Below, one piece after another: positions 1 through 7,365 of a stretch of 14,006 bases of DNA (positions within the stretch are counted from its first letter, which is position 1; each line of letters opens with the position of its first letter). A model generated the notes under the pieces. It made no database searches, was not told the origin of the DNA, and was given only the letters and a program-made list of their open reading frames with translations. The stretch lies in NCBI GenBank assembly GCA_036397475.1, contig DASWIV010000161.1:1-14006 (forward strand), written 5' to 3'. Made by a program: the position numbers and the translations under genes. The DNA is from DASWIV01 sp036397475 (GTDB taxonomy: Bacteria > JAJVIF01 > JAPKYR01).

Positions 1-46
1 CCACTGCCCTCTTGCAGAATTCTTCATTATCTGGCATCTTTTTCAT
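1..46 (-). CDS. possible 5' end of a divergent gene, cut by the window edge
   Basis: On the minus strand an ATG at 46-44 opens a frame that stays open for 15 codons to the window edge, reading MKKMPDNEEFCKRAV. An AGAAAGGA-like ribosome-binding sequence sits about 12 nt upstream, slightly far. An in-frame ATG at 37-35 is an alternative start. The product is not recognisable from so few residues. All three plus-strand frames are also open across 1-46, so an upstream plus-strand gene cannot be excluded. Low confidence. Confidence 0.22.
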   Translation of the reverse strand, partial: MKKMPDNEEFCKRAV

Positions 47-47
47 C

Positions 48-87
48 GAGGTATCATTTCCTTTCTACTGAAAATGGGTGATACCTC
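48..87 (+). terminator. 9-bp inverted repeat followed by T-rich tract; candidate terminator
   Basis: Arms GAGGTATCA (48-56) and TGATACCTC (79-87) are perfectly complementary. An inner TTTC/GAAA pairing is possible within the 22-nt loop. On the plus strand the second arm is followed by ATTCTATTTTTT, as in an intrinsic terminator for transcription entering from the left. On the minus strand the same arms lie immediately before the possible start at 46, so a 5'-UTR structure or a protein-binding palindrome are alternatives. No stop codon is visible before the stem on the plus strand, which weakens the terminator reading. Confidence 0.38.
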
Positions 88-159
88 ATTCTATTTTTTG
101 TTGCTGCTTTTGTCCATAAAATCAATCCGCGCTCACACCCGTAACCAATCTGGCGCTTT

Positions 160-187
160 TTGAGTCTGAGTAGTATAAAGTTATAAT
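160..187 (+). promoter_or_regulatory. putative sigma70 promoter of the permease/glycosyltransferase operon
   Basis: TTGAGT (160-165) and a perfect TATAAT (182-187) are separated by 16 bp. They end 20 nt before the ATG at 208, so the predicted leader is only about 13 nt. No convincing Shine-Dalgarno sequence lies in that leader. The rest of 88-207 shows no gene or RNA that I can identify. Confidence 0.5.
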
Positions 188-207
188 ATACGCCTGATAA
201 AAGACCA

Positions 208-1095
208 ATGAAAATTCTCTCGAATCCAATTACCGTTAAGGAACTTCGAAGCCGAATGCGCGGGCTGAGGGCGATCCTTCCAATGATGGCGTACCTTGTC
301 ATCCTGGGGATATTTGTCCTTACCCAGTTCGCTCAGTTTGGGGCTACCGTTAATTACTCCGACCTGAACAAGTACGGCGAGGAGATCGGATTCACTTTAA
401 TGTACGGGCAGTTGATCCTTGTCCTGATCCTCGCGCCCGCGTACGCTTCCAGTGCAATAACTGTTGAGAAGGAGCGGGAGACTTTCGAGGTAATGCTCAC
501 AACCCTGCTCTCGTCGTGGGAAATTGTCGCCGGCAAGGTATTCAGCGGGTTCTCCTACGCAGCACTCCTGCTGGTGAGCAGCCTTCCGCTTCTCGCGCTC
601 GCCTTCTGGATGGGTGGATTCGAGCCGCTCCAACTGTTCTGGGGATTTTTTGTCATTATCTCCTGCGCTCTCCTTACGACATGTATGGGAATCATGCTGT
701 CGACCCTGTTCGGACGGTCATATATGTCAACTGGAGTAACTTATGGAATTGTTCTTGGGGGTATCGGAGTCAGTTACGCTTTCATTGCGCTTATCCAGGC
801 GGCAATAATTAATCCGAACGCCGGGTCTTCGTGGTTTTCATGGCATCTGCTCCCGGTGTGGCTGGCATATTCCCTCAACCCGGTAATGATCATGGAGTCG
901 CTGAAATATGGCGCGACCAATATAGCTTCAACCGGACTGGTGCATAACAATCTCATTTATTACATTGAGAAGTTTTTCAACGACATGGGACTTCCATACC
1001 TTGTGGTATATATCATCATCAGCCTCGGGCTGTCTGCATTCATGCTGTACCTTGCGAGCATTTTTCTTTTCAAGTCAAGCAGAAAGGACTCATAG
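208..1095 (+). CDS. ABC-2 type transporter permease subunit
   Basis: A 295-residue integral membrane protein with about six hydrophobic segments (roughly 26-43, 63-82, 113-136, 143-168, 176-200 and 262-289). The cytoplasmic stretch at residues 84-110 (ITVEKERETFEVMLTTLLSS, then EIVAGK) is the signature of ABC-2 permeases, where ExE-x-LL-x-T-P/L-x-s-x-eIv-GK precedes TM3. Such proteins form the membrane channel of ABC exporters and need a separate ATPase, which is not in this window. The gene heads an operon: the next start lies 2 nt after its stop. With three glycosyltransferases downstream, export of a glycan or glycolipid is a reasonable inference. However, the sequence resembles generic ABC-2 permeases rather than classical Wzm/KpsM, so the substrate is unknown. 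The ATG at 208 has a weak ribosome-binding site and a very short predicted leader. Confidence 0.8.
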   Translation: MKILSNPITVKELRSRMRGLRAILPMMAYLVILGIFVLTQFAQFGATVNYSDLNKYGEEIGFTLMYGQLILVLILAPAYASSAITVEKERETFEVMLTTLLSSWEIVAGKVFSGFSYAALLLVSSLPLLALAFWMGGFEPLQLFWGFFVIISCALLTTCMGIMLSTLFGRSYMSTGVTYGIVLGGIGVSYAFIALIQAAIINPNAGSSWFSWHLLPVWLAYSLNPVMIMESLKYGATNIASTGLVHNNLIYYIEKFFNDMGLPYLVVYIIISLGLSAFMLYLASIFLFKSSRKDS

Positions 1096-1097
1096 AT

Positions 1098-2240
1098 TTG
1101 CGTATAGGTCTCTCCTTAGCGGCGCTGGCCAATGCGGGAGGAATCGGGCGCTATGTCAGGATACTGGCGAAGAATCTGCCCGTTATTTTTCCTGAGCATG
1201 ATTATTTCGGGTACATCCCCAAATTCCGGGCAAATGAAGTCCGGGATATCCTGGAACAGGAGAATATTGAAGGATGGAAGCCTGTAGGTGTGGATGGCGC
1301 AAACAGGTGGGCGTACGAAAATGCCGGACTGGCAACCGCTATTAAAGACAATCCAGTCGATGTTTTTCATGGCCCGGATTACCTGGTGCCCATGGAAATT
1401 GTTCCAATGTGTGTGACTGTCCATGATCTCGCATTTAAATTGCATCCGAAGGGAATGGCGTGGAAGTCGCGGTTATTATTTTCGACCGGCGCACGCGCGT
1501 CTGTTCGCAGGGCAACAAGAAGCGGGGTTGTTTTCGCGGACAGCCAGTCGACGCTCAATGATCTGAGAAAACTGAAATGGCTTCCGAAAGATAAGGGCAG
1601 GGTCGTGTATTTATGCTGCGAGGACGAATTCAGGATAAAACCGGAGCATGAGAAAATAGAGGAAGTATTATCAAAGCACCGAATTACGGGAAATTACATA
1701 CTGTATGCGGGGCCTGTAGAATTCAGGAAGAATATCAAGACGTTAATCGACGCTTATCTCGTTGTGGTCAAAGTCCTGCAGAAAAAATCAATACCACTTC
1801 CAACCCTTGTCGCGACAGGTCCGCTCGGAGCGGGCGGGGAAAAGATTCTCGCCGACGCCGAAAAATCGGGCGGATTATTTTTCAGGCACCTGGGATATGT
1901 CGCGAGGGAAGAACTGATCGCTCTGTATCATGGATGCGATTTTTTCTGCTACCCCAGCCGCTATGAGGGATTCGGGCTTCCCCCGCTCGAGGCGATGACC
2001 GCCGGCAAGCCGGTCATCGTGTCGAATGCGTCGAGCCTTCCGGAGGTTGTCGGGGATGCAGGGATCCTGGTCGATCCGGATGACACGCAGGGATGGAGCG
2101 AGGCAATTGTCAGGCTGGTGTCAGGAGATGGCCTCAGGCAGGAGATGTCGGTAAAAAGCCTTGAACAGGCTGGAAGATTCTCAACCGAAAAAATGTGCGG
2201 GGAAGTAATGGATGGATATATTTCGGCAGTAAAAGTATGA
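1098..2240 (+). CDS. GT4-fold (GT-B) family glycosyltransferase
   Basis: A 380-residue cytoplasmic or peripheral-membrane retaining glycosyltransferase, predicted to move a sugar from an activated donor to a growing glycan. The N-terminal acceptor domain begins with a beta-strand and Gly-rich loop (MRIGLSLAAL, then GGIGRYV at 14-20). The C-terminal donor-binding domain contains ILYAGPVEFRKN (201-212), the E-x7-E motif E290-GFGLPPL-E298, and a typical tail KPVIVSNASSLPEVVGDAG followed by ILVDPDD. Length is normal for GT4. The start is TTG at 1098, placed 2 nt after the permease stop and preceded by AAAGGA at good spacing, so translation is probably coupled. Donor and acceptor sugars cannot be read from sequence. 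It is the first of three consecutive glycosyltransferases. Confidence 0.86.
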   Translation: MRIGLSLAALANAGGIGRYVRILAKNLPVIFPEHDYFGYIPKFRANEVRDILEQENIEGWKPVGVDGANRWAYENAGLATAIKDNPVDVFHGPDYLVPMEIVPMCVTVHDLAFKLHPKGMAWKSRLLFSTGARASVRRATRSGVVFADSQSTLNDLRKLKWLPKDKGRVVYLCCEDEFRIKPEHEKIEEVLSKHRITGNYILYAGPVEFRKNIKTLIDAYLVVVKVLQKKSIPLPTLVATGPLGAGGEKILADAEKSGGLFFRHLGYVAREELIALYHGCDFFCYPSRYEGFGLPPLEAMTAGKPVIVSNASSLPEVVGDAGILVDPDDTQGWSEAIVRLVSGDGLRQEMSVKSLEQAGRFSTEKMCGEVMDGYISAVKV

Positions 2241-2252
2241 TTATCAGGATAA

Positions 2253-3464
2253 ATGGACAAGCCGCATACAAATGGAGCGCAGCACGAAAGTCCGCCTGTG
2301 GATATCGGGAAGGTCGTCATGATCCCCGGGAGTTTTCCTCCGCTGCCATGCGGCGTTGGTGATTCAGCCTGGGAGTTATGCAGGGAACTTCATAGATCCG
2401 GGATTAATATTGAGGTTATTGCCGATTCAGGCGCCGATGAGGCTCCATCCGATTTTCAGATACACGCCAGGATCGAACAATGGGGACTCAGGTACATCGG
2501 CAAAATTCTGAAGCTTCTTGATGAGTTGGAGCCATCGATACTGCACATCCATTATCCGGCAAAAGCCTATGGTAAAGGCCTTGGCCTTCCTTTTCTTCCA
2601 ATGCTTCTCAGGACCCGGCGTAAGCGATATAAAATTGTCGTAACGCTCCATGAATTCAAGATCAGCCACGCACTCAGGCGCACTGCAAGTTTTATCCTCA
2701 TCGATCCTGCCGATGCTGTCGTATTGCCCTGTCCGACAGAACTCAACGCGCTAATACGGAAACATGCCACCATTACTGAAAAAATCACCGCGACAATACC
2801 TTCGGGATCGGTTGGTCCGTCGAAAGATGATTTTTCTGAAGAAGAACTGAACGGGTACAGAAAATCCGCCCGTGAAAAATGGGGTGCCGGAGAGGATGAC
2901 GTAGTACTCCTGCATTATGGAACACCGACACTATCGAAAGGAATCGAGATCCTTTATAAGGCGATAAGATTTCTGAAGCTGGAAGGCGAGACTCCAAAGC
3001 TGGTCATTGCAGGCGACCACAGGCCGGCGGAAGTTGAATTCCACAGGAAAATTGCAGCGCAAGCCAGGGGGCTCGGAGTGAACGAGCAGGTTATCTTCGC
3101 CGGACGGGTTAGCGACAAGGTAATTCCTGAAATTTTTATGGGAGCGGATGTCGGGGTGTTCCCGTTTCTCGATGGATTCAGTTTCAGGAGGAGCAGCCTG
3201 GCGGCAGCGCTGATGTGGGATCTCCCAATAGTAACAACAGAGCCGGATACGGAGATTGTAGAGCTTTACGACCAGGAGAAAATAAAATTCGTGGAGCGAA
3301 ACGATCCACGAGCCCTCGCGACTGGCCTGATCGACCTTGTAACTAACCGCAAAAAGCTGCAGCTCATCAAGGAAGCTGAAAATCCCCTGAAGGAACTTTA
3401 TCGCTGGAAAAGGATCGGGGAAAAATATACCGAGGTTTACAGGAAAGTCCTGGAAAAGACGTAA
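2253..3464 (+). CDS. GT4-fold (GT-B) glycosyltransferase, second in operon
   Basis: A 403-residue GT-B protein. The N-terminal domain carries the Gly-rich entry motif after the first strand (MIPGSFPPLPCGVGDSAWEL at 23-42), HIHYPAK (98-104) and VVTLHEF (129-135). The C-terminal domain has LLHYGTPTLSKGIEIL (219-234), KLVIAGDH (249-256), VIFAGRVSD (280-288), and then PFLDGFSFRRSSLAAAL followed by LPIVTT. Instead of the usual E-x7-E it shows the DGFSFRRSSL arrangement found in a divergent subset of GT4 enzymes. It therefore differs in its nucleotide-sugar contact region from its two neighbours. ATG 2253 has AGGA five bases upstream; ATG at residue 23 is a less likely alternative. The stop overlaps the next start (TAATG). 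Specific substrate unknown. Confidence 0.82.
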   Translation: MDKPHTNGAQHESPPVDIGKVVMIPGSFPPLPCGVGDSAWELCRELHRSGINIEVIADSGADEAPSDFQIHARIEQWGLRYIGKILKLLDELEPSILHIHYPAKAYGKGLGLPFLPMLLRTRRKRYKIVVTLHEFKISHALRRTASFILIDPADAVVLPCPTELNALIRKHATITEKITATIPSGSVGPSKDDFSEEELNGYRKSAREKWGAGEDDVVLLHYGTPTLSKGIEILYKAIRFLKLEGETPKLVIAGDHRPAEVEFHRKIAAQARGLGVNEQVIFAGRVSDKVIPEIFMGADVGVFPFLDGFSFRRSSLAAALMWDLPIVTTEPDTEIVELYDQEKIKFVERNDPRALATGLIDLVTNRKKLQLIKEAENPLKELYRWKRIGEKYTEVYRKVLEKT

Positions 3465-4555
3465 TGAAACTCGCGATCGTACATGAATGGCTGACCGCAC
3501 TCGGTGGCGCGGAAAGATGCCTGAAGATCTTTTCCGAGCTATGGCCTGACGCTCCGATCTATTCGCTGGTTTATAACAAAAACGCGTTTTCCGACTGGTT
3601 TCCACCCGAAAAAGTAAGAACGAGTTATATTCAGAAGTGGCCCAATTCCCTTAAATGGTACAGGCATTATCTTCCATTCATTCCTCGGGCTGTCGAAAGC
3701 TATGATCTTCGCGGGTACGATATTGTGCTCTCATCGAGCCATTGCGCAGCGGGAGGATGTATCCCGGATGAGGGTGTGCCTCATGTTTCTTATTGCTACA
3801 CGCCTATGCGATATGTCTGGGATCTGAAGGACACCTATGCGTCGAGAATGAGTCCGATCACAAGGGCTGTATTTTTGTCGCAGGTCAAAAATCTTAGAAA
3901 GTGGGATGTGGAAAAATCAAAACGTGTTACCCATTTCCTTCCAATCAGCGAGGCGGTCAGGGAGAGAATCAACAGGATATATGAAAGGGACGGACAGGTA
4001 ATATATCCGCCGGTCAGAGATAAATCGTTCATTCCCGTCTCTCCGGACGAAAAAGAAGATTATTACCTGATTCTCAGCAGGCTGGTTGGATATAAACAAC
4101 TCGACCTTGCGGTCGAGGCATGCTCGCGAATGAACAGGAAACTGGTTGTAGCCGGAACAGGAGGGGAGATGTCGAGGTTAAAATCTCTCGCAGGTGAATG
4201 TGTTGAATTCATTGGATTTGTGGAGGAAGAAGATGTACCCGGACTGGTCGCAAGGGCGAAAGCGGTAATGCATACGTCCCTCGAGGATTTCGGGATCGTC
4301 CCATGCGAAGCTGCCTGCGCAGGGACTCCAACAATCGCTTATGGTGTCGGTGGCGCGGCTGAGACGGTGATCGATTGTGTGACAGGGTTACATTTCATGG
4401 ATCAGACCGTGGATTCGGTCATGGACGGAATTGAGAGGTTTGAGAAACTGACCTTTATTACGGAAGACCTGGTAAAGCAGGGGCATAATTTCAGTGAGGA
4501 AAGATTCCGGCAGGAAATCTGGGATGCAGTTAACAAGGCATACAGCGGAAATTAG
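3464..4555 (+). CDS. WbaZ-like GT4 glycosyltransferase (mannosyltransferase type)
   Basis: A 363-residue GT-B enzyme resembling the WbaZ-like subgroup of GT4, which includes O-antigen mannosyltransferases. Visible hallmarks in order: VHEWLTALGGAER (6-18), WPDAPIYSLVYN (27-38), LSSSHCAAGG (89-98), CYTPMRYVWDLKDTY (111-125), LSRLVGYKQLDLAVEA (204-219), VVAGTGGEMSRLK (228-240), and E-x7-E within LEDFGIVPCEA (E274, E282). Length is normal. The gene overlaps its upstream neighbour by one base and closes the operon. Its stop overlaps by 4 bp the stop of the convergent lipoprotein gene. The assignment to mannosyl transfer is family inference; the immediate substrate is unknown. A role in building a surface polysaccharide together with the other two transferases fits the context. 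Confidence 0.85.
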   Translation: MKLAIVHEWLTALGGAERCLKIFSELWPDAPIYSLVYNKNAFSDWFPPEKVRTSYIQKWPNSLKWYRHYLPFIPRAVESYDLRGYDIVLSSSHCAAGGCIPDEGVPHVSYCYTPMRYVWDLKDTYASRMSPITRAVFLSQVKNLRKWDVEKSKRVTHFLPISEAVRERINRIYERDGQVIYPPVRDKSFIPVSPDEKEDYYLILSRLVGYKQLDLAVEACSRMNRKLVVAGTGGEMSRLKSLAGECVEFIGFVEEEDVPGLVARAKAVMHTSLEDFGIVPCEAACAGTPTIAYGVGGAAETVIDCVTGLHFMDQTVDSVMDGIERFEKLTFITEDLVKQGHNFSEERFRQEIWDAVNKAYSGN

Positions 4556-6780
4556 CGGAAAATATATCCTACGCTTTCAAGTTCCTGATTTTGCTCCGGA
4601 GATAAATCGCCTTCGTCAGCCCGCAATTGCTCAGGGACTGTCCAGATCCATGCTCCGCGATCTTCCTGCCCGTTATAATCCGGCAGCTGGAACGCGAGAA
4701 TCGGATCCGTAATACTCGACGTCAAATCGTACTGCTTGTCGGGATCGAACTCGTCGGGATTCAATAGCTGCATCAAATGGGGCATGGTTTTTCCAGTCGC
4801 GCCGACATAAATATCTTCAGAAGCGACAGCGCCGTCGATGGTTCCGTTCACGGTAACATAGGAGTCGTTTTCAGAGTCAAAGGTAAGCTTGATGCTGTCT
4901 CCCGGCACCAGATCGTAGTTCATTACCAGCTCTCCATCGCCGTTAATGGATAAGTTGTTTTTGGTCCCCTGAAAGATCTGCTCTTTGACTGCCGGATTAC
5001 TGAGCTCTCCGCTGGATGTTATATGCAAGTCTATATGCATCGGTTGATCGCCGGCGAGGAACTTGATATGCCATCCTGAAAGTGTTTCCGAGATATATTT
5101 TTCAAGGTCGTCCCGGAATACAGCCAGCTCCCCTGGATCTTTTTCAACCAGGGAATCTGATTCAGCGGGATTTTCCATCAGGTTGTAGAGTTCTTCACGT
5201 CCGTCAGCAAGATTATAGATATACTTCTCTTCCGAGCCGGTTATGATCGATTTTAATTCAGGACCCCATAATGTAGACTCTGAAATTATTGTTCTTGAGG
5301 AAGTGTCAGCCTCTCCATTCATCAACGAAATGAGTGACAGTCCCCACTGTTTCTGTTCCGAAGTGAAATCGAATAATTCGAGCAGCGTTGGGTAAATATC
5401 GATCGTTCCTACCAGCCCTTCTATGTTATGCCTTAATTCCTGTCCGGGTGAATGGATGAGCAGCGGCACATTAATCTGTTCTTCATATACCGAATGGCCA
5501 TGTTCCCATCGTCCGTGCTCGCCAAATTCTTCGCCATGGTCGGCGAAGACTATGAGCAGTGTGTTGTCCATTAAACCCGCAGACTCATACCATGCAAAAA
5601 ACTCTTCCACCATCGAATCCATCCCTCGAATTTCAGAGTCGTAAAGAGCCTCGCACTGGATTCGATCTTCATCAGACATGGATGCCCAGACTGAAGGGTC
5701 GGTATGGTTTTGTGTGACCGTATCAGCGTCAAGGATCCAGTTTTCAGCATGCGACCCATTATACGCCGGGTCCCTGAACAGACTGGCAAATCCTTCGGGT
5801 GGGACATAGGGGATATGCGCGTCAAACAGGTGAATGAACGCAAATGTGTCCTGGTCGGCGAAGTCGCCGTGCCAGCTACGTGCCTGATTCAGGGCTTCGT
5901 ACGCGCGGTGGTCGTGAACCTCCCACTGCTGATCGTTTCCCTGGAAAAATCCCGCTTCCTGAAGGTGGGGAATATTTACGAATCCGGACGTAACAAATCC
6001 GTTCCTGTGAAATACTTCCGCTATCATGTCTTCGTTCAGGGACAGGCCGCGGTTGCGGCGATTCGCGCCGGTTACCGATGGCGGACGCCCTGAAAGGACA
6101 GTAGCAAAGGAGGGGAGTGTCCATGGAGAGGATGAATGAGCATTAAGGAAAACGTTTGATTTATCAGCGATCGTATCCAGGAATGGAGTTGTATCGCGTT
6201 CATACCCCAACCATCCGACATGCCCTGCGGCGAGCGTATCCAGGCCAAGCAGGATAACGTGGCGCGGATTTTCTCTCGGTGTGACAATTGTCGGACGTCC
6301 CCAGGCAGGGGTAAGCCCAATTGTATTTACAATGCTGGTTGAAAAATCCAGTGTGGTCTCATCTGCACCAGTATCCGGCAAATCTACACTGTAATGGAGC
6401 CAGTCGTCGGATAACAACATGGGGATGGTCTCATTGAAAATTTCCATGCCATTAGCCGTTATCTGATAATTAATGTCAGAGAAATCTGAAGGTCCGGAAT
6501 TAACGTCGGAAGGAGAGTTTACAACACCAATCTGGAAATCGAGCCTGGATCCATGGCCTGTGTTTCCAGTCCAGCTGAATCCATCGGGAGTGTCCGGGAC
6601 TATTGCTCTTGAAACAGTGTTGCCGACTTTTAACGGGACAGGCGAAAGGGCCACATTTTCCCAGATGAAAATGGGGTCGCTGCCACCTGAATCGGTCGAC
6701 AGGTCAGGTCGAATTTCTTTGGCCGGAAGAGAGCATCCTGCAAAAAGCAGAAAAGCAAGGGCCACACAAGTCCAACGCAT
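4552..6780 (-). CDS. lipoprotein of the sulfatase / alkaline phosphatase superfamily with Thr in place of the formylglycine Cys
   Basis: A 742-residue predicted lipoprotein. Residues 1-15 form a short signal peptide ending LLFAG before Cys16; the lipobox has Phe at -3, slightly unusual. Residues about 30-165 look like a beta-rich N-terminal domain. The hydrolase core begins at HVILLGLDTLAAGHVGWLGY (174-193) with metal-binding Asp181, continues through WTLPSFATVLSG (220-231), FIHLFDAHIPYVPP (315-328), and FADHGEEFGEHG (412-423) with ligands Asp414-His415, then HGHSVYEEQINVPLLIH. Residues about 575-700 form a second beta-rich domain. Where sulfatases have C/S-x-P-S-R, this protein has T221-L-P-S-F. 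Formylglycine formation is therefore not expected, and Thr221 is the probable nucleophile, as in phosphoglycerol and phosphoethanolamine transferases. It may be a phosphodiesterase or transferase rather than a sulfatase. The ATG has a short AT-rich leader. Confidence 0.82.
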   Translation of the reverse strand: MRWTCVALAFLLFAGCSLPAKEIRPDLSTDSGGSDPIFIWENVALSPVPLKVGNTVSRAIVPDTPDGFSWTGNTGHGSRLDFQIGVVNSPSDVNSGPSDFSDINYQITANGMEIFNETIPMLLSDDWLHYSVDLPDTGADETTLDFSTSIVNTIGLTPAWGRPTIVTPRENPRHVILLGLDTLAAGHVGWLGYERDTTPFLDTIADKSNVFLNAHSSSPWTLPSFATVLSGRPPSVTGANRRNRGLSLNEDMIAEVFHRNGFVTSGFVNIPHLQEAGFFQGNDQQWEVHDHRAYEALNQARSWHGDFADQDTFAFIHLFDAHIPYVPPEGFASLFRDPAYNGSHAENWILDADTVTQNHTDPSVWASMSDEDRIQCEALYDSEIRGMDSMVEEFFAWYESAGLMDNTLLIVFADHGEEFGEHGRWEHGHSVYEEQINVPLLIHSPGQELRHNIEGLVGTIDIYPTLLELFDFTSEQKQWGLSLISLMNGEADTSSRTIISESTLWGPELKSIITGSEEKYIYNLADGREELYNLMENPAESDSLVEKDPGELAVFRDDLEKYISETLSGWHIKFLAGDQPMHIDLHITSSGELSNPAVKEQIFQGTKNNLSINGDGELVMNYDLVPGDSIKLTFDSENDSYVTVNGTIDGAVASEDIYVGATGKTMPHLMQLLNPDEFDPDKQYDLTSSITDPILAFQLPDYNGQEDRGAWIWTVPEQLRADEGDLSPEQNQELESVGYIFR

Positions 6781-6781
6781 T

Positions 6782-6827
6782 TAACAAATAATTATAACAA
6801 ATAGTGAGTGCTTACCATTAACAAATA
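6782..6827 (-). repeat. three direct copies of TAACAAATA upstream of the lipoprotein gene
   Basis: The nonamer TAACAAATA (TATTTGTTA on the coding strand of the adjacent genes) occurs at 6782-6790, 6795-6803 and 6819-6827. A TATAAT lies on the minus strand at 6796-6791, ten bases before the lipoprotein ATG, but no good -35 element accompanies it. The 92-bp gap between the PAS gene and the lipoprotein gene has no clear terminator hairpin. The lipoprotein gene may have its own promoter here or be read through from the upstream array. Confidence 0.45.
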
Positions 6828-6872
6828 ATAGCCTTTAATTAAAAATTCTGACCTTTGAATACTTAAAATCGA

Positions 6873-7358
6873 TTAATCATAAATCAGTTCGTGACGAGCG
6901 CCTTCCAGCTTGCGTGTTTTAGTTGCATCGTAAACGAATTCGAGTGTGCCAAGATATTTTCCATCAGCATTCCTGACCGCGAAGTATTTGATGTGGATAA
7001 ATTTCCCTTCATAGGTCATCCAGAAGTCGCACTCATCCTGCTCGCCCGATTTAAAGTCTTTGAGAATCTGCTTCACCATGTCGTGCGACTTCTCGCTGTG
7101 GCAATCGATTACAGGCATTCCGATAATGCCCTCGTCACGGTCGAATACAGGTTCACGACCCAGAAGCACCATTCGGTTAAGGTCCTTTTCATCGACAAAC
7201 GATAAGTCAACAGGAAGAGCCTTCAGGATCGCTTTCATCTGTTCATTGGTGACTGAGCCGAACAATCCTGGATCTGAATTTTCAATTCCCTCGATATCCT
7301 GCGACGTATACTTCGCGCGGTAAAATACGCGCATGAGTTTTTTGAGGAATTTGATCAT
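6873..7358 (-). CDS. stand-alone PAS domain protein, paralogue of the PAS module of the upstream DUF438 protein
   Basis: A 161-residue protein with a basic, possibly amphipathic N-terminus (1-20) and one PAS domain of the type found at the C-terminus of DUF438 proteins (about 36-155). Matches to the neighbouring 410-residue protein include ALPVDLSFVD, IGMPVIDCHSEKS, VKQILKDFKSGEQD, FW, GKFIHIKYFAVRNADGKYLG and RKLEG. Cys86-His87 lies in the same place as the Cys-His of the full-length paralogue (NCHPPKS). There is no DUF438 or hemerythrin portion, so it looks like a separate PAS-only gene rather than a broken copy: it has its own start and normal coding throughout. It begins 7 nt after the upstream stop, with only a weak CGGAAT ribosome-binding site. 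Likely a small sensory or partner protein; ligand unknown. Confidence 0.75.
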   Translation of the reverse strand: MIKFLKKLMRVFYRAKYTSQDIEGIENSDPGLFGSVTNEQMKAILKALPVDLSFVDEKDLNRMVLLGREPVFDRDEGIIGMPVIDCHSEKSHDMVKQILKDFKSGEQDECDFWMTYEGKFIHIKYFAVRNADGKYLGTLEFVYDATKTRKLEGARHELIYD

Positions 7359-7365
7359 TGTTCAA

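Noticed and set aside
173..191. GTATA-N9-TATAC inverted repeat over the -10 of the permease promoter
   Set aside because: Arms are only five bases of AT-rich sequence and do not match the Rrf2 palindrome; chance is likely.
2931..3605. 224-codon open frame on the minus strand
   Set aside because: It lies opposite two clearly coding glycosyltransferase genes with recognisable motifs and has no family features of its own.
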